In this document: one piece after another, positions 59,001 through 64,000 of the stretch
Layout of the letters: each line of letters opens with the position of its first letter
Position numbering within the stretch: position 1 is the stretch's first letter
Assembly: GCA_020637515.1 (NCBI GenBank)
Contig: JACKKG010000001.1
Coordinates: 1,890,501 to 1,954,500, forward strand
DNA length: 64,000 bases
Source of the DNA: Rhodobacter sp.
GTDB lineage: Bacteria > Pseudomonadota > Alphaproteobacteria > Rhodobacterales > Rhodobacteraceae
Direction of reading: 5' to 3'
The notes under the pieces: model-generated
The model's database searches: none
Told to the model about the DNA's origin: nothing
Seen by the model: only the letters and a program-made list of their open reading frames with translations
Translations under genes and position numbers: made by a program

Positions 59001-59956
59001 CGGGGGCCTATACCGCGCCGGTGCCGGTGCTGCCGCTGTTTCTGGACCTGCCGCTCATGCGCGGGGACGAGGTGCCCCAGGCACCGCATCTGGCGGTGAC
59101 CGGTCGGCCCTGGCCCGGGGTCGTCGCCTGCTACGATGCGCCGGCGTCGGGCGGCAGCTTCGATCTGAACACACTGATCGGCGTGCGGTCCACCGTGGGC
59201 CAGACCCGGACGCCGTTGTTCCGTGCCGTGCCCGGGCTGTGGCAACGCGGCGCGGGTGTCGAGGTCGCCTTTGCCGACAGCGCGGTGCTGGCCTCGACCG
59301 ACGCGGCGGCGTTGCTCGACGGGGCCAATCTGGCGGCGATCGGCGCCGGGGCCGAGTGGGAACTGTTCCAGTATCAGGACGCCACGCTGGTGGCGCCGGG
59401 CCTTTGGCGGCTGGGCGGATTGTGGCGCGGCCAGTTCGGCACCGAACCGCTGATGCCAGACAGCTGGGCGCCGGGCGCGCTGGTCGTGCTGCTGAATGGC
59501 GCGCCGCGGCAACTGGACCTGCCGGACTCTGCCCAGGGCGTCGCACGGCGCTGGCGGATCGGGCCGGCGGCGCTGGCGTATGACGATCCCGTCTATGTCG
59601 AAAGCACCGAGGCCTTTGCCGGCAACGGGTTGCGGCCCTACGCGCCGGTGTTCCTGCGGGCCGAGCGCGACGGCGCCGGCGATCTGGCGCTGTCCTGGAT
59701 TCGCCGCACCCGCCTGGGTGGCGACAGTTGGGACGCGCCCGACGTGCCGCTGAGCGAGGAAAGCGAAGGCTACCTGCTGCGCGTGTCGCAGTCGGGCAGC
59801 GTGGTGCGCGAGGTCACGCTTGGCGCTCCCGCGTATGTCTATACGGCCGCCGATCAGGCCGCCGACAGCGTCTCCGGCCCCTTTGTCGTCAGCATCGCGC
59901 AGGTTTCGGCCCGTTATGGCGCGGGTCTCTTTGCCGCGATCCCGGTTCCGGGCTGA
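56018..59956 (+). CDS. GTA g15, tail-tip megatron / host-specificity protein
   Basis: 1312 residues, the longest gene of the cluster. N-terminal AALGANFGGAVLGLSGAVIGR, then VTEQSRYVVSLAIALCEGEI, and a TIM-barrel-like part around residues 430-700 (VEGFCIGSEMRALLQIRG, YAADWSEY, LDAIGIDNYMPLSDW), with beta-rich domains after it. Forms the tail fibre/tip contacting the recipient. AAAGGAG precedes the start. Confidence 0.94.
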   Translation: MATLLLSAAGAALGANFGGAVLGLSGAVIGRAVGATLGRAIDQRLLGAGSGSVQTAGIQRLQVTGAGEGVALPRLWGRMRVSGHVIWASRFQEIPGRSRRTKGGLGPTVTEQSRYVVSLAIALCEGEIGGIGRIWAYGDEISRKDLNLRVYSGTMDQAPDPVIEAVEGADAAPAYRGTAYVVIEDLDLAPWGNRLPALSFEVIRAAEAEGVTTLQDAVQGVAWMPGSGEYALATEPVLLGAGGGDAFAPGFSLDAATGQAQANVHSPGGLADFPTALQALQAELPKVQSGLLIASWFGDDLRCGACTIRPKVEFASRDGQNQPWSVAGVSRAGAEEVVRLGGDPVYGGTPSDASILQAIAALRDAGQAVVFYPFVLMEQLAGNGLPDPWSDAPDQPALPWRGRITLGKAPGQPGTTDRTAAAAAEVADFFGTAQAADFTVSPGAVVYTGPEEWSYRRFILHYAALCAASGGVEGFCIGSEMRALLQIRGAADSFPAVAQMVDLLHEVRALLGPSVKLVYAADWSEYAGYDAGEGNRYFHLDPLWSDPDLDAIGIDNYMPLSDWREGVDHADFRAGWRDIHDPAYLAANIAGGEGFDWYYPDAPERDAQARLAITDDEGEPWIWRVKDLRAWWENSHTERLNGVRAAEPTDWQPRSKPVWFTEYGCAAIDKGANQPNVFLDPKSSESRVPHYSTGARDDLMQMQYLRAMHGFWTDPANNPPSPVYGGPMVDWSRSHAWAWDARPWPWFPANSDLWSDGANWLRGHWLTGRASGQPLAAVVAEICQRAGVVAIDVRGLYGVVRGYSAASTATGRAALQPLMLAYGFEAVERDGTLVFRMRDAQDAVALEPGLLVADDKGDLEVVRASDPATVGRLRLTYVEAEGSFETRSAEAVHPDDPAGDVADSELPLTLTRGEARTAVKRWLSEARIARDTARFALPMSSTLRVGDVVTLPHQGLARHYRIDRMDLTGARLIEAVRVEPGLYRHRDASDDLPVTGAYTAPVPVLPLFLDLPLMRGDEVPQAPHLAVTGRPWPGVVACYDAPASGGSFDLNTLIGVRSTVGQTRTPLFRAVPGLWQRGAGVEVAFADSAVLASTDAAALLDGANLAAIGAGAEWELFQYQDATLVAPGLWRLGGLWRGQFGTEPLMPDSWAPGALVVLLNGAPRQLDLPDSAQGVARRWRIGPAALAYDDPVYVESTEAFAGNGLRPYAPVFLRAERDGAGDLALSWIRRTRLGGDSWDAPDVPLSEESEGYLLRVSQSGSVVREVTLGAPAYVYTAADQAADSVSGPFVVSIAQVSARYGAGLFAAIPVPG

Positions 59957-59959
59957 CCC

Positions 59960-60244
59960 ATGCGCCCGGTCACTCTGACCGACCTGGCGGCCGCCGCGCG
60001 CGTGCTGCTGGCGCTGCCCGAAGACCGGCGCGCCGCGGGGTTGGCGGCGCTTCTGGCCCGCGCCGAGGCGGCGGATCACCACCGCCGGACCACCGGCCGG
60101 GCGCACCCGGCCTATGGCAACGGCACGCTGCTGGCCGCCGCGCTGGCCCACCCCGCGGCCGACCCCAGCTCGGCCGGCGACCGCGCCTATCTGCTGTGCC
60201 TGGCGCAGGTCCTCGACGCCGTCGTGCGCGCGAATTCGTCCTGA
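59960..60244 (+). CDS. Small protein following GTA g15
   Basis: 94 residues, ATG 59960 three bases after the g15 stop. Helical and Ala/Leu-rich (LAAAARVLLALPEDRRAAGLAALLARAE, in part), with HPAYGNGTLLAAALA. Probably co-transcribed with the GTA genes. I do not know a function; it resembles small ORFs seen after GTA clusters. Confidence 0.7.
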   Translation: MRPVTLTDLAAAARVLLALPEDRRAAGLAALLARAEAADHHRRTTGRAHPAYGNGTLLAAALAHPAADPSSAGDRAYLLCLAQVLDAVVRANSS

Positions 60245-60317
60245 CCGCTGCCGGCACCTCTGGAAAAATCCCGCCTATCGGCTATCTTTTCCTTCAGGAA
60301 AGACCCGGAGGTGCTTC

Positions 60318-61121
60318 ATGCCCGAACTCAAGGCCCGCGTTGCCGCTCTCGATCCCGTGTGGCAGCGCCTCTGCGACGAGGCGCGGCAGGTCGTTCTGGA
60401 CGAACCCCTGCTGGGGGGCGTCATGCACAACAACCTGCTGCACCACCCGTCGATGGAGCGCGCGCTGTCGTTCCGCTTTGCGCTGAAACTGTCCTCGCCC
60501 GAGATCAGCGCCCAGATCCTGCGCGAGATCGCCGAAGAGGCCTATGCCGATGCCGCCTGGCTGGGCGAGGCCGCGCGCGCCGATCTGGTCGCCGTGCACG
60601 ACCGCGACCCGGCCTGCCATCGCTTCCTGCAACCCCTGATGTATTTCAAGGGCTACCAGGCGGTTCAGGCCTACCGCGTCGGCCACTGGCTCTGGCGCAA
60701 GGGGCGGCGCGACATGGCGCTGTTCGTGCAGATGCGGATCTCCGAGATGTTCGGCGTGGACATCCATCCTGCCGCCCGGATCGGCAAGGGCATCATGATC
60801 GATCATGCGCATTCGATCGTCATCGGCGAAACCGCGGTGGTGGGCGACAATGTGTCGATGCTGCATTCCGTGACGCTGGGCGGCACCGGCAAGGAAGACG
60901 GAGACCGGCACCCCAAGATCGGTGACGGGGTGCTGATCGGCGCGGGGGCGAAGGTGCTGGGCAACATCCATGTCGGCGCGAACAGCCGCATCGCCGCGGG
61001 TTCGGTCGTTCTGGCCGATGTGCCGTGCTGCAAGACGGTCGCCGGGGTGCCGGCGCGGATCGTCGGCGAGGCCGGCTGCGCGCAGCCCTCGCTGTCGATG
61101 GATCACCGCCTGAAGGAATGA
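60318..61121 (+). CDS. cysE: Serine O-acetyltransferase
   Basis: 267 residues from ATG 60318 (GGAGG upstream). N-terminal helical domain, then a left-handed beta-helix with hexapeptide repeats: IDHAHSIVIGETAVVGDN, LGGTGKEDGDRHPKIGDGV (quoted), KVLGNIHVGANSRIAAGS. It acetylates serine for cysteine synthesis. cysE next to the GTA cluster is also seen in Rhodobacter capsulatus. Confidence 0.96.
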   Translation: MPELKARVAALDPVWQRLCDEARQVVLDEPLLGGVMHNNLLHHPSMERALSFRFALKLSSPEISAQILREIAEEAYADAAWLGEAARADLVAVHDRDPACHRFLQPLMYFKGYQAVQAYRVGHWLWRKGRRDMALFVQMRISEMFGVDIHPAARIGKGIMIDHAHSIVIGETAVVGDNVSMLHSVTLGGTGKEDGDRHPKIGDGVLIGAGAKVLGNIHVGANSRIAAGSVVLADVPCCKTVAGVPARIVGEAGCAQPSLSMDHRLKE

Positions 61122-61125
61122 GCGT

Positions 61126-61215
61126 CGGGGGGCTGCCGCCCCCCGAACCCCCCGCCCAAAGGGGGTTTTCCACCCCCTTTGGATACCCCCGAGGATATTT
61201 CCGGCACAAAGAAGG
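61126..61215 (+). repeat. Intergenic element with two hairpins, shared with 35625-35692
   Basis: Hairpin CGGGGGGC-TGCC-GCCCCCCG (61126-61145), hairpin AAAGGGGGT/ACCCCCTTT (61158-61180), then the core CCCCCGAGGATATTTCCGGC...AAAGA (61186-61212). The hairpins also act as terminator candidates for the convergent cysE and helicase genes. The core matches the copy after acnA. Confidence 0.8.
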
Positions 61216-61222
61216 GGGGCGG

Positions 61223-63622
61223 TCAGAACGGCACGTCGTCCATGCCGTCCGCCGGAACGACGAAGCGCGCGACGATATGCTTGTCGCCGGCGCGGTCAAA
61301 GGCCACGCCCAGTTTGTCGCCATCGACCGAGACCACGGTTCCGGTTCCGAATTTCTGGTGGAAGACCCTCTCGCCCGGGGCATAGTGCACATCGCCGCCC
61401 TTCGGCCCCTGGGCGGGCGCTGCGGGGCGGCTGGCTGCGGCGTTGCGCTGCATGCGCTGCCAGCCGGGCGCGTTGTAGACATCGGCCTTGGCGACCCGGT
61501 CTTCCAGGGAATCGTCCTGTGTGGCTGGCATCGGTGTCGCGAAGCGTCGCGCCCCGCCCGCCAGTCCGGGCGGTGACTGGATCTCGACATGCGCGGGGGG
61601 CAGTTCGTCGATGAACCGGCTGGGGATCTGGCTTTGCCAGCGGCCGTAGACCGGGCGGTTCGCGGCGAAGGAGATCACGCAGAGCGTCTCGGCCCGGGTG
61701 ATGCCCACATAGGCGAGCCGGCGCTCTTCCTCGAGCCCCTTGAGGCCGCTTTCGTCCAGGCTGCGCTGGCTGGGAAAGAGCCCGTCTTCCCAGCCCGGCA
61801 GGAAGACCACGGGAAACTCAAGCCCCTTCGCGGCATGCAGCGTCATGAGGGTGACCTTCTGCGCGCTGTCCTCGGTGTCGTTGTCCAGCACCAGCGCGAC
61901 ATGGTCGAGGAAATCCTGCAACGAGCCGAACTGGTCGAGCGTGTTCACCAGTTCCTTGAGGTTCTCGAGTCGCCCGTCGGCCTCGGGCGTCTGCTGAAGC
62001 TGCCACATTTCGGTGTAGCCCGATTCGTCCAGGATCGCGCCGGCGAGATCGACATGGTTCCGGCCCGGATCGGGGGTGTCGGTCTCGATCACGGCGTCGT
62101 CCCGGGCGGGTGCCACCGGGTTGCGCACCAGCGCGTGCCAGCGCGCCATGTTCTCGAGGAAGGCCCGCAGGTTGCCCGCGGCCTTTCCGCCCAGCAATCC
62201 GTCGCGCAGAACCAGCGCCGCGCCTTGCAGAAGCGACACCTCGTTTTCGCGCGCCACGCGCTGGATGGTCTGCTGGGCCTTGTCGCCGATCCCCCGCTTG
62301 GGCGTGTTGACGATCCGCTCGAAGGCCAGGTCGTCGGTCGGCGAAACAGCCAGCCGGAAATAGGCCATCGCGTCGCGGATTTCGAGACGCTCGTAGAAAC
62401 GCGGCCCGCCGACGACACGATAGGGCAGACCGATGCTCAGAAACCGGTCCTCGAAGGCACGCATCTGGTGCGAAGCCCGCACCAGGATCGCCATGCCATT
62501 CGCGCCGATCGGTTCGAGCCCGCGCGCGCCGCGTTCGAGCGCCTCGATCTCGTCGCCGACCCAGCGCGCCTCGTCCTCGCCGTCCCAATGACCGATCAGG
62601 CGCAGCTTCTCGCCCTCGGTCCGCTCGGTCCACAGGGTCTTGCCCAGGCGCCCCTCGTTGGCGCTGATCACCCCTGAGGCTGCCGCCAGGATATGCGGGG
62701 TCGAGCGGTAGTTCTGTTCCAGCCGGATCACCCGCGCGCCGGGGAAATCGCGTTCGAACCGCAGGATGTTGCCCACTTCGGCCCCGCGCCAGCCATAGAT
62801 CGACTGATCGTCGTCGCCCACGCAACAGATGTTGCGGTGGCCCTGCGCCAGCAGTCTGAGCAGCAGATACTGGGCGACGTTGGTGTCCTGGTATTCGTCC
62901 ACCAGAAGAAAGCGCAGCCGCCGCTGGTATTGGGACAGCACGTCGGGGTGGCGCTGCAAGATGGTGACCACATGCAGCAGCAGGTCGCCGAAATCGCAAG
63001 CGTTGAGGGCGCGCAGCCGGTCCTGATAGGCGGCGTAAAGCTCGGTGCCGCGGTTGTTGAACTTGTCGGCCTCGCTGCCGGGGACCTGATCGGGCCGCCA
63101 GGCGCGGTTCTTCCAGCCGTCGATGATGCCGGCCAGGGCGCGGGCCGGCCAACGCTTCTCGTCCATGTTCCAGGCGACGATGAGCTGCTTCATCAGCCTG
63201 AGCTGGTCGTCGGTGTCCAGAATGGTGAAATTCGGCTTCAGCCCCACCAGTTCCGCGTGCCGCCTGAGGAACCGCACGCCGATCGCGTGGAATGTCCCCA
63301 GCCAGGCCATCCCTTCGGCCTCGTTGCCCAGGATGGCGCCGACGCGGGTCTTCATCTCGCGCGCGGCCTTGTTGGTAAAGGTCACGGCCAGGATTTCGCC
63401 GGGCCGGGCGGTGCCGGTGGCGATCAGATGCGCGATCCGGGCGGTCAGGGCGCGCGTCTTGCCGGTTCCCGCGCCCGCCAGCATCAGCACGGGGCCCTCC
63501 AGCGTCTCGACCGCGGCGCGCTGGGGGGCGTTCAGCCCCGCCATGTAATCGACGCGCGCAGAACCGCCCAGGACCCCCGCGAGGGCCTGCCGTGCCAGGC
63601 TGGTCGGGTTGCTGTCGCTCAT
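61223..63622 (-). CDS. uvrD: UvrD/PcrA-type DNA helicase
   Basis: 799 residues from ATG 63622; the longer frame is unconserved. Superfamily 1A motifs: LNAPQRAAV (Q motif), AGAGTGKTRALTARI (Walker A, near residue 50), VDEYQDTNVAQY, GDDDQSIYGWRGAEV, LEQNYRST, and VTLMTLHAAKGLEFP with AYVGITRAE. The C-terminal Tudor-like part (VFHQKFGTGTVVSVDG) is typical. 3'-5' helicase for nucleotide-excision and mismatch repair. Confidence 0.96.
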   Translation of the reverse strand: MSDSNPTSLARQALAGVLGGSARVDYMAGLNAPQRAAVETLEGPVLMLAGAGTGKTRALTARIAHLIATGTARPGEILAVTFTNKAAREMKTRVGAILGNEAEGMAWLGTFHAIGVRFLRRHAELVGLKPNFTILDTDDQLRLMKQLIVAWNMDEKRWPARALAGIIDGWKNRAWRPDQVPGSEADKFNNRGTELYAAYQDRLRALNACDFGDLLLHVVTILQRHPDVLSQYQRRLRFLLVDEYQDTNVAQYLLLRLLAQGHRNICCVGDDDQSIYGWRGAEVGNILRFERDFPGARVIRLEQNYRSTPHILAAASGVISANEGRLGKTLWTERTEGEKLRLIGHWDGEDEARWVGDEIEALERGARGLEPIGANGMAILVRASHQMRAFEDRFLSIGLPYRVVGGPRFYERLEIRDAMAYFRLAVSPTDDLAFERIVNTPKRGIGDKAQQTIQRVARENEVSLLQGAALVLRDGLLGGKAAGNLRAFLENMARWHALVRNPVAPARDDAVIETDTPDPGRNHVDLAGAILDESGYTEMWQLQQTPEADGRLENLKELVNTLDQFGSLQDFLDHVALVLDNDTEDSAQKVTLMTLHAAKGLEFPVVFLPGWEDGLFPSQRSLDESGLKGLEEERRLAYVGITRAETLCVISFAANRPVYGRWQSQIPSRFIDELPPAHVEIQSPPGLAGGARRFATPMPATQDDSLEDRVAKADVYNAPGWQRMQRNAAASRPAAPAQGPKGGDVHYAPGERVFHQKFGTGTVVSVDGDKLGVAFDRAGDKHIVARFVVPADGMDDVPF

Positions 63623-63689
63623 CGTCGTTCCCCACTTGTTCCACAGATGCCCGTCTTGGCGCCCGGGTGCAACCCCTTTCACCGCCGGC

Positions 63690-64000
63690 TCAGCGGCGCC
63701 GGGCCAGATAGGCGCGCGAAAACGCGACATAACCCGGCGCCGTCACCCGAAGGTGATCGCGCATCAACCCGTGCAGCGCCGGCAGCTTGTCGAAGGGGAC
63801 AGAGGGAAAGACGTGATGTTCGACATGATAGGGCATGTTCCAGGCCAGGAACCTGACCAGCCCGGTGGTGAAGGTGGTGCGGGTGTTGGCGAACATGTCG
63901 GCGACGCGCGGGCAGTCGCCATGCTCGGCCAGCAGATAGAGGCGCAGAACGGGCTGGCCCAGCAGGATCGGCACCAGCCAGACCCACAGCAGCAGCGGCG
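63690..64000 (-). CDS. Fatty acid desaturase, C-terminal part (5' end outside the window)
   Basis: About 103 residues to the stop; the frame continues beyond the right edge, so the apparent GTG start at 63974 is not the true start. The third histidine box MPYHVEHHVFPSVPFDKLP is present, typical of membrane desaturases. Hydrophobic WVWLVPILLGQPVLRLYLL precedes it. Uses di-iron chemistry to introduce double bonds in membrane lipids. Confidence 0.9.
   Translation of the reverse strand, partial: PLLLWVWLVPILLGQPVLRLYLLAEHGDCPRVADMFANTRTTFTTGLVRFLAWNMPYHVEHHVFPSVPFDKLPALHGLMRDHLRVTAPGYVAFSRAYLARRR

Overview
The window looks like chromosomal DNA of an alphaproteobacterium of the Rhodobacteraceae/Paracoccaceae group. 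It is GC-rich throughout. It carries a full gene transfer agent (RcGTA-type) cluster next to cysE, an F1-ATPase operon in the order atpHAGDC, a recA gene preceded by GTTC-N7-GTTC-like sites, and a NAD(P)H dehydrogenase-like/SelD fusion. These assignments come from reading protein motifs and gene order; no database search was run.

Layout. 0-2.6 kb: the 5' end of a membrane protein (possibly an exopolysaccharide glycosylphosphotransferase), RNase P RNA on the minus strand, an aldo/keto reductase and a lipoprotein. 2.6-7.5 kb: the F1 operon, minus strand. 7.8-12 kb: a methyltransferase-like gene divergent from gloB, then clpA. 12-20.9 kb: a long minus-strand block, selD fusion - gor - hflK - hflC - two PH-like membrane proteins - dihydroorotase-like protein - plsY. 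21-24.6 kb: tRNA-Met, a WYL regulator and a small accessory-looking island with two related winged-helix-like proteins, a phosphatase-like protein lacking its nucleophilic cysteine, and a small coiled-coil protein. 24.6-30.3 kb: an EamA transporter, a class V aminotransferase, a polysaccharide deacetylase, tRNA-Gly and two genes for GDP-mannose synthesis. 30.5-35.5 kb: recA, a MOSC protein, a DUF1330 protein and alaS. 35.7-39.7 kb: acnA and a divergent DUF1223 protein. 39.7-45.6 kb: lipid and envelope genes (two acyltransferases, acpP, fabG, fabF, mltG). 45.7-60.2 kb: the GTA cluster, g1 to g15, all reading frames open, with a promoter-like sequence just upstream. 60.3-64 kb: cysE, a UvrD/PcrA helicase and the 3' part of a fatty acid desaturase.

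How it fits together. Most of the window is housekeeping: energy, protein quality control, membrane lipids, translation and DNA repair. The main special system is the GTA cluster, a domesticated tailed-phage particle that packages host DNA. It is a known system, but this copy has three features worth checking: a strong intrinsic-terminator-like hairpin between the terminase and portal genes, an unusually long overlap of g10.1 with g11, and a four-cysteine pattern in the hub protein that matches an Fe-S site known from phage lambda gpL. Outside it, the least explained part is the 22.2-24.6 kb island. The dihydroorotase-like gene lacks key catalytic residues and is probably a non-catalytic homologue.
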